Positions 22,296 to 31,658 are shown, counted from the first letter of the stretch. The stretch: 64,000 bases of DNA from an uncultured Bacteroidales bacterium (GCA_900318245.1 ONJT01000011.1:1-64000); one strand, 5' to 3'. The notes: generated from the sequence alone by a model not told the origin. Translations and numbers: made by a program.

Positions 22296-23096
22296 AGGCA
22301 GGTTGTGCTCCACGTGCCCGAAAGGTGCATCGAAGATCACGGGGTAGTCGCAGTCCGCGACTGCCTCTTTTATTGTCTCATAGACCGTCTGCTTCATCAA
22401 CGGGTCTTCATCGCAGTCCGTGAACTGGCCGACGATAAGTCCGCTCAGGTGGGCCAATACCCCACTCATCCGCAGGTTGCGCACCATGCGGTCGATATGA
22501 TAATGGCGTTCGCCGATATCTTCGATCAAGAGAATAGGAAACTGGTAGCTGAATTTCGACAGTCCGAAAGGTGTGCCTTGGAGTCCGTAGAGGACAGATA
22601 GGTTGCCTCCGACGATCGGCGCGTACGCTTCACCGAAACGGTTGAGGGGATGGTTCGGCAGGCGGTACTCGAGCGGTTCGCCCGCAAGGGCTTGGCGGAA
22701 GAGTTGGAGTTCTTCGCTCTCTTCCGGCAGCGTAGCGATATGCTTGCACATGATGCCGTGCAGAGAGGGCTGTTGGGCAAGTCCCGCTATCTGATGCAGG
22801 GCAGTGATGTCGCTAAAACCGATGATGGGTTTGGTGATAGGCGGAATACGGTCGATAATACGTTGAAGTCCGTACCCGCCGCGCGAGCAGAGGATGGCAT
22901 CGACGGAGGGGTCTTGGAGTGCCGCGATGAGGTCCGACAGACGATCCTCATCGGTTCCGGCAAACCGTCCCCACGCGTCACGCGCATGCGCGCCCTCGCT
23001 CACTATATATCCCCACGCGCGCAGGCGATTGATAGCCCCGTCGATATACGAGGGGTCTATCACGCCTGAAGGGGATATAATACGGATGTGGGTCAT
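22227..23096 (-). CDS. S66-family LD-carboxypeptidase-like protein
   Basis: A 289-residue homologue of LdcA/MccF serine peptidases. The nucleophile motif is ILCSRGGYGLQRI near residue 92, followed by PIIGFSDITALH, a central IVGGNLSVLYGLQGTP and the His-containing end DAPFGHVEHNLPLW. LdcA removes the terminal D-Ala from murein tetrapeptides during recycling, while MccF cleaves microcin adducts; the recycling role is more likely here. It lies 3 bp downstream of the spt-like gene on the same strand. The C-terminal 23 codons overlap the end of the lipoprotein gene on the other strand. Confidence 0.85.
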   Translation of the reverse strand: MTHIRIISPSGVIDPSYIDGAINRLRAWGYIVSEGAHARDAWGRFAGTDEDRLSDLIAALQDPSVDAILCSRGGYGLQRIIDRIPPITKPIIGFSDITALHQIAGLAQQPSLHGIMCKHIATLPEESEELQLFRQALAGEPLEYRLPNHPLNRFGEAYAPIVGGNLSVLYGLQGTPFGLSKFSYQFPILLIEDIGERHYHIDRMVRNLRMSGVLAHLSGLIVGQFTDCDEDPLMKQTVYETIKEAVADCDYPVIFDAPFGHVEHNLPLWQHRHASIHCGADGVLLTNSL

Positions 23097-23099
23097 TCC

Positions 23100-24284
23100 T
23101 TACATCTCCGGTGCTCCTTCGCGCAGCACGCGTGCGATGATCTCCACTGCCTCATCGATGATCGGCTCGGTATGGGTAGCCATGAGCGTAGTACGCAGCA
23201 GGCACTCGCCTTCTACGCACGCAGGCGCGATTACCGGGTTAACGTATACACCTTCCTCAAACATCTTCTTGCCGAAATAGAGCGTATCAAGCGTCTTGTA
23301 GGTGAAGATCGGCACAATTGGCGTAGGTGCCTCGATGATACGAATACCATTGGATATCAGTTGTTTCTGGAAATAGCGTGCGATGTTCATCAGTCGTGTC
23401 GGCCGTTCGGGATCCAGAATCAACTGGTGGAGTGCTTCCAGCGCCGTAGCTGTAGAGCAGGGCGTAATGGCGGCGGAGAAGATGAAGGGGCGGCTCACGT
23501 GACGCAGCCAGTCGGCTACGCGATGAGAAGTCAGCATACAACCTCCGATAGATGCGAGGGATTTAGAGAAGGTGAGCATGGTGATGTCCACTTTGTCGGT
23601 TAGACCGAAGTGGGCCGCCGTACCACGACCGCCCGGGCCTAAGACACCGAAACCGTGCGCATCATCTACCATTACACGGGCACCATATTTCTCCGCCAGC
23701 GCGCAGATCTCCGGCAACTTACAGATATCTCCGCGCATGGAGAAGACGCCATCTGTAACAATCAGTTTGCCTGCATTCTCCGGGATAGACTTGAGTTGAC
23801 GCTCGAGGTCCTCCATATCCGAGTGACGATAACGAAGCACCTTCGCATAACTCAGACGGCATGCATCGTAGATAGACGCATGGTTCTCGCGGTCATTGAG
23901 GATGTAGTCATCCTTACCGGCGATTGCAGAGATGATAGCAAGGTTGGTCTGGAAACCCGTCGAGACGGTCATACACTCCTCGTAACCGGTGAACTCCGCC
24001 AACTCTTTCTCCAATTGCAGGTGCAAATCCAGCGTACCATTCAGGAAACGGCTACCGGAGACACCTGTTCCGTACTTATCCAGTGCAGCATGCCCGGCCG
24101 CAATGACAGCCTCATTCTCTGTAAAGCCGAGGTAGTTATTACTACCGAGCATGATCACGCGGTGGTTCTCCATTTGCACCACGGGCGCCTGACGGCTCTC
24201 CAACTCGTGAAAATAAGGATAGACTTGTAGTTTGCGCGCCAGTTTGAGGGTCTCAAAATGGTCACATTTTTCGAATAGATCCAT
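23100..24284 (-). CDS. spt: Serine palmitoyltransferase-like alpha-oxoamine synthase
   Basis: A 394-residue PLP enzyme of the alpha-oxoamine synthase family. Features are MLGSNNYLGFTENEAVI, GTGVSGSRFLNGTLDLHLQ, DGVFSMRGDICKLPE, MVDDAHGFGVLG, the PLP lysine in TFSKSLASIGG and a C-terminal LMATHTEPII. The family includes KBL, BioF and serine palmitoyltransferase. The overall pattern, especially the SRFLNGTLDLHL and LMATHT motifs, matches the Bacteroides sphingolipid enzyme best, so condensation of serine with an acyl-CoA or acyl-ACP is inferred. BioF or Kbl remain possible. The gene lies behind mdh after a 115-bp repeat-rich gap. Confidence 0.8.
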   Translation of the reverse strand: MDLFEKCDHFETLKLARKLQVYPYFHELESRQAPVVQMENHRVIMLGSNNYLGFTENEAVIAAGHAALDKYGTGVSGSRFLNGTLDLHLQLEKELAEFTGYEECMTVSTGFQTNLAIISAIAGKDDYILNDRENHASIYDACRLSYAKVLRYRHSDMEDLERQLKSIPENAGKLIVTDGVFSMRGDICKLPEICALAEKYGARVMVDDAHGFGVLGPGGRGTAAHFGLTDKVDITMLTFSKSLASIGGCMLTSHRVADWLRHVSRPFIFSAAITPCSTATALEALHQLILDPERPTRLMNIARYFQKQLISNGIRIIEAPTPIVPIFTYKTLDTLYFGKKMFEEGVYVNPVIAPACVEGECLLRTTLMATHTEPIIDEAVEIIARVLREGAPEM

Positions 24285-24399
24285 ATATTTATTTACGATT
24301 TGTTCATTTACGATTTACCATTTATTTCGTCATTGTATTTTTTGCCCAATGGCTAAATGAACAAATAAATGACCCAATGGTAAATGAGAAAATGGTAAA
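24285..24399. repeat. Repeat-rich spacer between mdh and spt-like gene
   Basis: The spacer is built from variants of ATTTACCATTT/ATTTACGATTT on one side and their complements (AATGGTAAAT, AATGGCTAAATG) on the other, so it can fold on itself. No gene, tRNA or clear terminator is seen in it. Confidence 0.6.
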
Positions 24400-25341
24400 T
24401 TAAAGAACGTTCAGATCTTTCAGGATCGCGGTGGTCTTACGAACAGCAGCCTCAGACTCATGCAGTTTCGCGCGCTCTTCGTCGCTGATGTTGAGCTCAA
24501 GAATCTTCTCAATACCATTCTTGCCGATGATACAAGGCACACCGATGGTGATGTCCTTCATACCATACTCACCCTCGAGAGCAGCAGAGCACGGAATCAT
24601 CTTCTTCTGGTCCTTGATGATCGCCTCAGCTACCGATGCAGCAGCAGCACCCGGAGCCATCCATGCGCTCGTGCCGAGCAGACCGGTCAGCGTAGCACCA
24701 CCTACCATGGTCGATTTAACAACATTCTCCAACTCCTCAGGGCTCAAGAACTCCGATACGTTGATACCTTTATAGGTGGTATAGCTCGTCAACGGAATCA
24801 TCGTCGTGTCGCCGTGACCGCCAATTACGAAACCGTCTACATCGTTAGCATTGCACTTGAGCGCCTGGCTCAAGAAGTATTTCAGACGTGCGCTATCCAA
24901 TGCGCCACCCATACCAATCACGCGGTTGCGCGGCAACTTGAGGGCGTGCAGCGTCAGATAAGCCATCGTGTCCATCGGGTTGGAAACAACTACCAAAATA
25001 GCATTCGGGCTGAATTTGAGCACCTGGTCACAAACGGACTTCACGATTCCGGCGTTGACACCGATCAACTCCTCGCGAGTCATACCCGGCTTACGGGGCA
25101 GACCGGAAGTGATGATCACTACATCCGAACCGGCAGTGCGGCTATAGTCATTGGTAACACCTTCTACGACGGTGTCAAAGCCCATCAACTGAGCCGTTTG
25201 CATGATATCCATCGCTTTGCCCTCTGCAAAGCCCTCTTTGATGTCGATAAGACATACCTCGTTAGCTACCTCATTGACAGCCAACACATTCGCGCACGTA
25301 GCTCCTACGTTACCTGCGCCTACAACTGTAACTTTAGACAT
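24400..25341 (-). CDS. mdh: Malate dehydrogenase
   Basis: A 313-residue LDH/MDH-superfamily enzyme interconverting malate and oxaloacetate with NAD. The N-terminus has TVVGAGNVGATCANVL; substrate motifs are ITSGLPRKPGMTREEL (Arg where lactate dehydrogenases have Gln), VVSNPMDTMAYL, GGALDSARLKYFL and the catalytic FVIGGHGDTTMIPL. The length is typical of the LDH-like MDH group used by Bacteroidota. It has a TACCTTTG promoter 76 bp upstream. In anaerobic Bacteroidales this enzyme serves the reductive branch to succinate and propionate. Confidence 0.95.
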   Translation of the reverse strand: MSKVTVVGAGNVGATCANVLAVNEVANEVCLIDIKEGFAEGKAMDIMQTAQLMGFDTVVEGVTNDYSRTAGSDVVIITSGLPRKPGMTREELIGVNAGIVKSVCDQVLKFSPNAILVVVSNPMDTMAYLTLHALKLPRNRVIGMGGALDSARLKYFLSQALKCNANDVDGFVIGGHGDTTMIPLTSYTTYKGINVSEFLSPEELENVVKSTMVGGATLTGLLGTSAWMAPGAAAASVAEAIIKDQKKMIPCSAALEGEYGMKDITIGVPCIIGKNGIEKILELNISDEERAKLHESEAAVRKTTAILKDLNVL

Positions 25342-25417
25342 AATTGTATAGAATTTTTAGATATTGTTCGTTATGCATTCCTTTACTTAATTTACTAAAT
25401 GTTTAGTAAAAAGCGTG

Positions 25418-25449
25418 CAAAGGTACGAATATTTTTGGATTTATGCAAG
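25418..25449 (-). promoter_or_regulatory. Promoter of mdh
   Basis: TACCTTTG on the minus strand (25418-25425), with a TTGC-like -33 region 20 bp away (around 25446). An inverted repeat TTTACTAAA-tg-TTTAGTAAA at 25391-25410 lies just downstream in the leader. Confidence 0.6.
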
Positions 25450-25476
25450 TTTTTTAAGAATAAATGCATTTTTTTC

Positions 25477-25507
25477 TTTGTTTTGTGCAAAAAAAGTCGT
25501 ACCTTTG
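25477..25507 (+). promoter_or_regulatory. Promoter of the thioredoxin-nhaP2 operon
   Basis: TTTG (25477-25480) and TACCTTTG (25500-25507) are 19 bp apart. The transcript start would fall about 20 bp before the ATG at 25532. Confidence 0.75.
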
Positions 25508-25531
25508 TACCCGATTTTAATTTGGTGTAAT

Positions 25532-25984
25532 ATGTATTGTCCGAAAAATAGCGCAAAAAAGATAGGTTTGTTGATCGGTCTCTGGATGCTGATAACGATG
25601 CCTATGATGGCAGAAGACGTAGTGTATCTGACGACGGAGCAGTTCAAAGCGCGAATCTTTGATTACAAGACCGAGAAAGACTGGAAATTCAAGGGAGACA
25701 AACCCTGCGTGATTGATTTCTACACCACTTGGTGCGGGCCTTGTAAACGCCTGGCGCCAATCATGGCGGAGATGAGTCAGAAATACTGCGATCTGGTAGT
25801 GTTCTACAAAGTCGACACAGAGCAAGAACGCGAGTTGGCGTACGCCTTCGGCATCAACTCCATTCCGCAAGTGCTGTACATCCCCGTAGAGGGCAGACCG
25901 ATGCTACTCAAAGGACTCTATCCGAAGGACGAGATCGAGCGCATCATTGATGAGTTTTTATTGGGTAAAAAGGACACGAAGTAA
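25532..25984 (+). CDS. Exported thioredoxin-like protein
   Basis: A 150-residue protein with an N-terminal hydrophobic signal or anchor (KIGLLIGLWMLITMPMMAED) and a thioredoxin fold. The active site is DFYTTWCGPCKRLAPIMAEM near residue 70, followed by YKVDTEQERELAYAFGINS and the cis-proline motif SIPQVLYIP. It likely acts in the periplasm as a thiol-disulfide reductant. The ATG at 25532 is chosen because the longer frame translates the promoter box (VVPLYP). It is the first gene of a four-gene plus-strand unit; nhaP2 begins 2 bp after it. Confidence 0.9.
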   Translation: MYCPKNSAKKIGLLIGLWMLITMPMMAEDVVYLTTEQFKARIFDYKTEKDWKFKGDKPCVIDFYTTWCGPCKRLAPIMAEMSQKYCDLVVFYKVDTEQERELAYAFGINSIPQVLYIPVEGRPMLLKGLYPKDEIERIIDEFLLGKKDTK

Positions 25985-25986
25985 CA

Positions 25987-27600
25987 ATGCAAGTAGAACT
26001 CGTATTACTCATATTATCACTACTTTTCTTCATTAGTATCTTTGCCGACAAGATCGGCTATCGGTTCGGTGTGCCGGCCTTGTTGCTGTTCCTCATCGTA
26101 GGTATGCTTTTCGGTCCGCACGGCATCGGAGCGCTTTTCGACGACCCGAGCGGAATTGTGATCAAGACAAGTACGGCATCCGCGCTGAGTACCTTAGCGA
26201 TGTGTATCATCCTTTTTTCGGGTGGTATGGATACGAAGTTGAGTGATATCAAATCGGTGCTGGCGCCGGGTATTACGCTGGCGACCTTGGGTGTGTTAAT
26301 CACCTGCGCCGTCACGGGCGTGCTCATCTATTACATCTTCGGATGGATTCAGGCGGTGACCTCCGTCTCTATATGGTTTGCGTTACTGATGGCGGCTACG
26401 ATGTCGAGTACCGACAGCGCGAGCGTCTTCTCTATTCTTCGCACGAATGGTATCGGTTTGAAACACGATTTACGTCCGCTATTAGAGTTGGAGTCCGGCG
26501 CAAACGACCCCATGGCCTATGTACTGACGACAACCCTCATCGGCATAGTACTTAAGTTGCAGACCTTCACTGGTTTGGTAGAACCTGTCGAAACCCTGCC
26601 TATCGTTCAAACAATCGTCATCCAGCTTGTGATGGGTACAGTTATCGGTTTGGCGTTCGGTCTGGGTCTGGTAGCCCTGATGCGCCGCGTGAAGTTAGGT
26701 AATGAAGCGCTGTACCCTATCATGGTTCTCACGGCTTGTATCTTCATTTTTTCCATCACCTATTACCTCCAGGGAAACACCTATCTGGCTGTGTATGTGG
26801 GCGGCTTGGTGATCGGAAACAATAAGTTCACGCGTAAGCGTCAGACGAAGTCGTTCTTTAACGGTCTGACTTGGCTCAGCCAGTTGATGATGTTCTTGAT
26901 GCTGGGTCTGATGGTTGCACCGAGAGACCTGGTGGATTATCACGTATGGCTGCCGTGCCTGATCATCAGCATCGTGATGATCTTTATCTCCCGTCCTTTG
27001 GCTGTTTGGCTCTGTATGATGCCTTTCCGCCGTTATCGTCAACGGGACAAAATTATGCTTAGTTGGGTAGGCCTCAAAGGCGCCGTGCCGATCATCTTCG
27101 CCGTGATGTGCAAAGCGAATGGTGTGCCCTATGCAGATCTGCTCTTTAATGTGGTCTTCCTCTGCACCCTCATCTCGCTGCTCGTACAAGGAACGACCAT
27201 CACGATCGTAGCGAAGAAACTGCAGTTGGACACCCCGCCGGAGGAACAACGGACCTTGGAGCATTTCGACATGGATCTGCCCGACGAAATTCAGTCTTCG
27301 GCCCGCGAAGTGGAGGTGACGGAGAAGTTGCTGGAGAAAGGCAATACCTTACGCGACATCCCTATCCCGCCACACACCCTTATCATCATGGTGCGTAGAG
27401 GTGAGGACTTCTTTATTCCCACCGGCGCAAGTGTGCTTGAGGTGGGCGACCAATTACTCGTCATCCGCGACAAAGACGCCGAGGCGACGTATAAGCATAT
27501 GACTAACGAAGCCGAAGAAGAAGCGCTCTGGCGGGCAGAGATGAGACAGAAAGCCAAAACTCGTTGGCTCCGCGCTACGCAGTGGATGCGAAAAAAATGA
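25987..27600 (+). CDS. nhaP2: Potassium/proton antiporter (CPA1, NhaP2 type)
   Basis: A 537-residue membrane antiporter. The first about 390 residues form a Na+/H+-exchanger domain of some 12 helices: FADKIGYRFGVPALLLFLIV, LFSGGMDTKLSDIK, AATMSSTDSASVFSIL with the transport-site Asp, and ELESGANDPMAYVLT. After WVGLKGAVPIIFA the C-terminal cytoplasmic part contains a TrkA_C (RCK) domain, with ITVVEK-like EVTEKLLEKGNTLRDIPIP and EVGDQLLVIRDKD, which binds nucleotide or ions. The family exports K+ or Na+ for volume and pH control. The SDR gene overlaps its stop (ATGA). Confidence 0.9.
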   Translation: MQVELVLLILSLLFFISIFADKIGYRFGVPALLLFLIVGMLFGPHGIGALFDDPSGIVIKTSTASALSTLAMCIILFSGGMDTKLSDIKSVLAPGITLATLGVLITCAVTGVLIYYIFGWIQAVTSVSIWFALLMAATMSSTDSASVFSILRTNGIGLKHDLRPLLELESGANDPMAYVLTTTLIGIVLKLQTFTGLVEPVETLPIVQTIVIQLVMGTVIGLAFGLGLVALMRRVKLGNEALYPIMVLTACIFIFSITYYLQGNTYLAVYVGGLVIGNNKFTRKRQTKSFFNGLTWLSQLMMFLMLGLMVAPRDLVDYHVWLPCLIISIVMIFISRPLAVWLCMMPFRRYRQRDKIMLSWVGLKGAVPIIFAVMCKANGVPYADLLFNVVFLCTLISLLVQGTTITIVAKKLQLDTPPEEQRTLEHFDMDLPDEIQSSAREVEVTEKLLEKGNTLRDIPIPPHTLIIMVRRGEDFFIPTGASVLEVGDQLLVIRDKDAEATYKHMTNEAEEEALWRAEMRQKAKTRWLRATQWMRKK

Positions 27601-29153
27601 GAATTATGAATAACGAAGTTAATCGTGCCCAAGGGGCTAAGAAAAAGACAATAGTCTTTTTAACCGGTGCGACAGGCACCATGGGGTTCGCAGGAATGAC
27701 GGAAATCCTGAAGTACCCCGATCAATATGAGTTGCGTATTCTTGCTCGGCCGAGTAAGAAGAACAAAGAATTACTCACTCCGCTGCTGGAGCAACACCAG
27801 ATCCTGCATGTTATCTGGGGTGACCTTACCAAGTATGAAGACGTGCTGAAAGGTGTCACGGGAGCAGATATCGTGCTACACGTAGGCGGCATGGTTTCGC
27901 CGCAGGCGGACTATCGTCCGAAAGCTACTTTACGTACGAATATCACAGCCGCGGAATACCTCACTAAGGCCGTTTTGGCGCAACCCGAAGACCAACAACC
28001 AAAGGTGGTGTATATCGGTTCGGTAGCCCAGATGGGGGACCGTCGTGAACCGCTCCATTGGGGTCGCGCAGGTGATCCGATATGCGTGTCGGCGTATGAC
28101 CATTACGGACTGACCAAGGCTTTAGCGGAACGTATCATCACCGACTCGGGTATCCAAAAATGGGCAAGTCTTCGTCAGTCGGGTATTTTATACCCGGCTA
28201 TTCTCAAGAACTACGACCCGATCATGTTCCACGTACCTATCCGCGGTGTGCTGGAATGGGCGACTGTAGAGGACAGTGGACACCTCTTGGAGCGCGTTTG
28301 CCGCCCCGAAGTACCGGCGCAGTTCTGGAACAACTATTATAACATCGGTTCGGGCAAAGAATATCGCCTGTCAAACTATGAGTTTGAAGTGCTGCTGCTC
28401 GATGCTATCGGCTGTCCGAAACCCGAGAAGATATTCAATGCCAACTGGTTCACCACGCGTAATTTCCACGGCATGTGGTACATCGACGGCGATAAATTGG
28501 AGAATTTCCTGCATTTCCGCGCAAATGTGCCGGTAAAGGAGTATTTCGCGAAGATGGCACAAGCTAAGTCCCTGCCGGGTGGAATCAAATTCGCCGCCAA
28601 GACACATATCGCCAAACTCTTCCCGCATTGCGTGAAAGCCGCTATGTGGTTCATGGCGAACAGCAAGGAGCACGGCACCCAATGGTGGATTAAGAACCAT
28701 ATTGAACCGCGCATACATGCGTACTATGGTTCGCTCGAAGCGTATAAAGCGATACCCGACTGGAAGCATTTCGACGTGAGTCATAATAGCGAAGAGATTG
28801 TTAAACTTGACCACGGATACGATGAGTCCAAAGATGTGGACCAACTGACGGATGCCGAGTTGAACAAAGCTGCGGAGTTCCGTGGTGGTAAATATCTGGG
28901 TAATGACATGTGGAAAGATGCGAACGGTAACACCTTTAAGGCCGGCCGTCGTCTTATCTTGTTAGGCGGTCATTGGAGTCCCTTCGACATGCCATATCCA
29001 TATGCTTTTGAGCCCAAAGAGAAACAAGTGCCCTGGCACTGGGACCGCGTAGCGAAACAGAACCCGTTCTTTGCGCAATTGTGGGCACCGCTGCACGACG
29101 CGGACGAAGATAATGTTTACGGACCGGAAATATTCAAAGGCTGGGAGCGCTGA
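27597..29153 (+). CDS. NAD-dependent epimerase/dehydratase family protein, extended
   Basis: A 518-residue protein. The first about 300 residues are an extended short-chain dehydrogenase: FLTGATGTMGFAGM (GxxGxxG), VLHVGGMVSPQADY, and the YxxxK in AYDHYGLTKALAER. The following about 200 residues (from LPGGIKFAAKTHIAK to the end) carry no domain I recognise; they are Trp/His-rich, with KYLGNDMWKDANGNTFKAG and LLGGHWSPFDMPYP. Substrate unknown. The ATG at 27597 overlaps the nhaP2 stop as ATGA and fits better than the upstream start that reads inside nhaP2. The helicase gene overlaps its end by one base. Confidence 0.8.
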   Translation: MRIMNNEVNRAQGAKKKTIVFLTGATGTMGFAGMTEILKYPDQYELRILARPSKKNKELLTPLLEQHQILHVIWGDLTKYEDVLKGVTGADIVLHVGGMVSPQADYRPKATLRTNITAAEYLTKAVLAQPEDQQPKVVYIGSVAQMGDRREPLHWGRAGDPICVSAYDHYGLTKALAERIITDSGIQKWASLRQSGILYPAILKNYDPIMFHVPIRGVLEWATVEDSGHLLERVCRPEVPAQFWNNYYNIGSGKEYRLSNYEFEVLLLDAIGCPKPEKIFNANWFTTRNFHGMWYIDGDKLENFLHFRANVPVKEYFAKMAQAKSLPGGIKFAAKTHIAKLFPHCVKAAMWFMANSKEHGTQWWIKNHIEPRIHAYYGSLEAYKAIPDWKHFDVSHNSEEIVKLDHGYDESKDVDQLTDAELNKAAEFRGGKYLGNDMWKDANGNTFKAGRRLILLGGHWSPFDMPYPYAFEPKEKQVPWHWDRVAKQNPFFAQLWAPLHDADEDNVYGPEIFKGWER

Positions 29154-30418
29154 TGTATTTTGACGAATTAGCTTTATCGGACGAGGTGTTGGATGCCTTA
29201 TGGGACATGCATTTTGATGAATGCACACCCGTTCAGGCAGAGACGATACCGGTGATTTTGGATCGCCGCGATGTGATTTCGTGTGCGCAGACAGGTACCG
29301 GTAAGACCGCGGCGTATATCTTACCGCTGCTGACGAACCTTGCGTACGATGACCACGACCCGAACAAACTGAACGCCATCATCATGGCGCCGACGCGCGA
29401 ATTAGCGCAACAGATTGACCAGCAAATGGAGGGGTTCGGGTTCTATGTGCCCTTCTCGTCGGTCGCTATATATGGAGGAAAGGATACCAACGGCTCATGG
29501 GGAAACCAAGTGAGCGGTTTGCAGAAAGGCGCGGATATCGTCATCGCTACGCCGGGGCGGTTATTGAGTCAAATGAATATCTACAACGTTGATTTCTCCG
29601 GGGTTAAATACTTCATTCTGGACGAAGCGGACCGCATGCTCGACATGGGTTTTTACGACGACATTATGACCATCGTCAAGCGTCTGCCACCTGACCGCCA
29701 GACCATCATGTTCTCCGCGACCATGCCACCAAAGATCCGCCAGTTGGCGAAGGCTATCATGCATGATCCGGTGGAAGTACAGATAGCTGTGTCTCGTCCG
29801 CCGGAGACTATTCATCAGATGTGTGCCCGGCTCTTTGAGGCGCAGAAACCCGGATTCATCCAACTGGCGCTGCAGGGCAAGAACCTCAAGAAAGTGATCA
29901 TCTTTGCCGGCAAGAAACAGCGCGTCAAAGATCTCGCGCGGGCGCTGCGAACCTTGAAGATCGACGCGCGGGCGATGCATAGCGACCTCGAGCAGAACGA
30001 ACGCGACCAGGTGATGCTGGATTTCCGAAACGGGAAAGTAGATGTGTTAGTCGCGACGGATGTCGTGTCGCGTGGTATCGACGTGACCGATGTGCCGTTG
30101 GTCATCAACTACGATGTGCCACACGACGCCGAAGACTACGTCCACCGTATCGGCCGAACGGCCCGCGCAGAGAACAGCGGCGAAGCTATTACGCTGGTCA
30201 CACCGGAAGATGCGCGCTATTGGCATCGCATCGAACAATTCTTGAAAAAAGAGATAGAGAAAATTCCGCTACCGGAAGCTTTAGGCGAAGGACCTAAAGA
30301 TGACGTATACGCCATTCGTTCGGGTAAAGGTTGTTCTGGCGGTTCCCGACGTTTTTCGCGAAACCGAGGGGGACACCCTCATAAGTCACGAGGAGCAAAC
30401 CGAGGGGGACGTCGGTAA
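29153..30418 (+). CDS. DEAD-box RNA helicase
   Basis: A 421-residue ATP-dependent RNA helicase of the RhlE/SrmB kind. Motifs appear in order: Q motif (CTPVQAETIP), I (CAQTGTGKTAAY), Ia (APTRELAQQ), Ib (ATPGRLL), II (LDEADRMLDMGF), III (FSATMP), IV (KKVIIFAGKKQRVKDLARAL), V (ATDVVSRGIDV) and VI (YVHRIGRTARAENSG). A basic Gly/Arg/Ser-rich tail of about 40 residues follows. Such enzymes assist ribosome assembly or RNA turnover. The tail-coding DNA (30294-30418) also encodes the C-terminus of rsmF on the other strand. Confidence 0.92.
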   Translation: MYFDELALSDEVLDALWDMHFDECTPVQAETIPVILDRRDVISCAQTGTGKTAAYILPLLTNLAYDDHDPNKLNAIIMAPTRELAQQIDQQMEGFGFYVPFSSVAIYGGKDTNGSWGNQVSGLQKGADIVIATPGRLLSQMNIYNVDFSGVKYFILDEADRMLDMGFYDDIMTIVKRLPPDRQTIMFSATMPPKIRQLAKAIMHDPVEVQIAVSRPPETIHQMCARLFEAQKPGFIQLALQGKNLKKVIIFAGKKQRVKDLARALRTLKIDARAMHSDLEQNERDQVMLDFRNGKVDVLVATDVVSRGIDVTDVPLVINYDVPHDAEDYVHRIGRTARAENSGEAITLVTPEDARYWHRIEQFLKKEIEKIPLPEALGEGPKDDVYAIRSGKGCSGGSRRFSRNRGGHPHKSRGANRGGRR

Positions 30419-31634
30419 GCGTCAAAGCTTCGGTTCGCAGATATGCCAAGGCCTGTTCGCGGGTCAATGCAACAGAAGGGAAGGCTTCCTTACGGAAGTC
30501 TTTCGTCATACTTAGGCTATGCTGCGGTGCAATACCTTTGCCGCGTTCCTCGCCAAGGCCGAAACCGGTAGAGATACAGGTCAACTGGGTGGAGAACCAA
30601 TCGATGATCTCCTTGTATTTGAGCGGATAGGCGGTCGCAAAACGGTCGGAGTAACGAATGGCCCAGTTGTCGGGATGCTGCAACCACGAGCGCATCACCG
30701 GCAGATACTCCGGGTGCGGCATGGCGTTTTCTTTCTTCGGCGCTTTGATCCTTGCCTGATCGAGCGGCTCATCGTTCTTGCGTAGCGCGCAGAGATAGAA
30801 CCCTTCTCCTTTGGCCTTATGCGGATAGAAATGGTAGCCCACCGTACCTTCGACGATACCCCAGGAAGGATCGTAGTCAATCGGCAGCACTTCGGCGCCC
30901 AGACTGTCGGCGAGCCACTCGACATTTTTCTCGTTTTCCTCTTCGTTGAAGGTGCAGGTTGAATAGAGTAATACGCCGCCGGGTTTGAGAGCGTCCCACA
31001 CATCCATCAGTATGGAGCGCTGGCGTTCCGCGCATTGGCGCACAGCTTGCAGACTCCATTCGCTACGGGCCTGTTCATCTTTACGGAACATGCCTTCTCC
31101 GGAACAGGGCGCGTCCACGAGGATGCAATCGAAGATATGCTTGCAGCGTTCGCCATATTCGGCAGCGGAATTATGCGTGACGACGGTGTTACCGTTGCCC
31201 CATTTCTGGATGTTCTCACTGAGGATAAACACACGCTGACGCACTACTTCGTTGCTCAACAGCAAACCGTCCTGACCGAGATACTCGCTGATAAGCGTGG
31301 ACTTTCCGCCCGGCGCCGCACAGAGATCGAGTACGATTGATGACGGATCGACGTACTGCTCGAGGGCCTGCTGGATGAACATCGAACTGGCCTCCTGCAC
31401 GTAGTAACAACCGGCATGAAAAAGCGGGTCGAGCGTGAACTGCGGGCGCTCGGAAAGATAATAGCCGTCGATATGCCACGGCACCTCGTCGGTGTCGCAT
31501 TCGAAGGTCAGCACATCCAGTTTGGAATTGAGGCGTATAGACGTCACGGGCGCCGTTTCCAGCGCCCGTAACAGCAGTTCTGCTTCATTGCCCAGCTGCT
31601 GTCGCATACTCTCTATGAATTCAACGGGCAGCAT
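30294..31634 (-). CDS. rsmF: RsmF-type rRNA m5C methyltransferase
   Basis: A 446-residue RsmB/RsmF-family methyltransferase that makes 5-methylcytosine in 16S rRNA. SAM motif DLCAAPGGKSTLISEYL, VDAPCSGEGMFRKDEQ with one catalytic Cys, and LYSTCTFNEEENEKNVEW with the other. The C-terminal domain ends GFAKNVGNRQNNLYPNEWRI, which is the conserved family ending, so the full C-terminus is genuine despite lying over the helicase tail gene. The ATG at 31634 is chosen; longer frames read into the upstream tRNA-Leu. The tRNA and rsmF probably share the promoter at 31768-31799. Confidence 0.92.
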   Translation of the reverse strand: MLPVEFIESMRQQLGNEAELLLRALETAPVTSIRLNSKLDVLTFECDTDEVPWHIDGYYLSERPQFTLDPLFHAGCYYVQEASSMFIQQALEQYVDPSSIVLDLCAAPGGKSTLISEYLGQDGLLLSNEVVRQRVFILSENIQKWGNGNTVVTHNSAAEYGERCKHIFDCILVDAPCSGEGMFRKDEQARSEWSLQAVRQCAERQRSILMDVWDALKPGGVLLYSTCTFNEEENEKNVEWLADSLGAEVLPIDYDPSWGIVEGTVGYHFYPHKAKGEGFYLCALRKNDEPLDQARIKAPKKENAMPHPEYLPVMRSWLQHPDNWAIRYSDRFATAYPLKYKEIIDWFSTQLTCISTGFGLGEERGKGIAPQHSLSMTKDFRKEAFPSVALTREQALAYLRTEALTLTDVPLGLLLVTYEGVPLGFAKNVGNRQNNLYPNEWRIRHL

Positions 31635-31658
31635 AATTGTTTCGGGCTTCTTGCCTAG

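Noticed and set aside
24460..25398. Plus-strand frame of 312 codons opposite mdh
   Set aside because: mdh is unmistakable on the minus strand; the plus frame is an antisense shadow.
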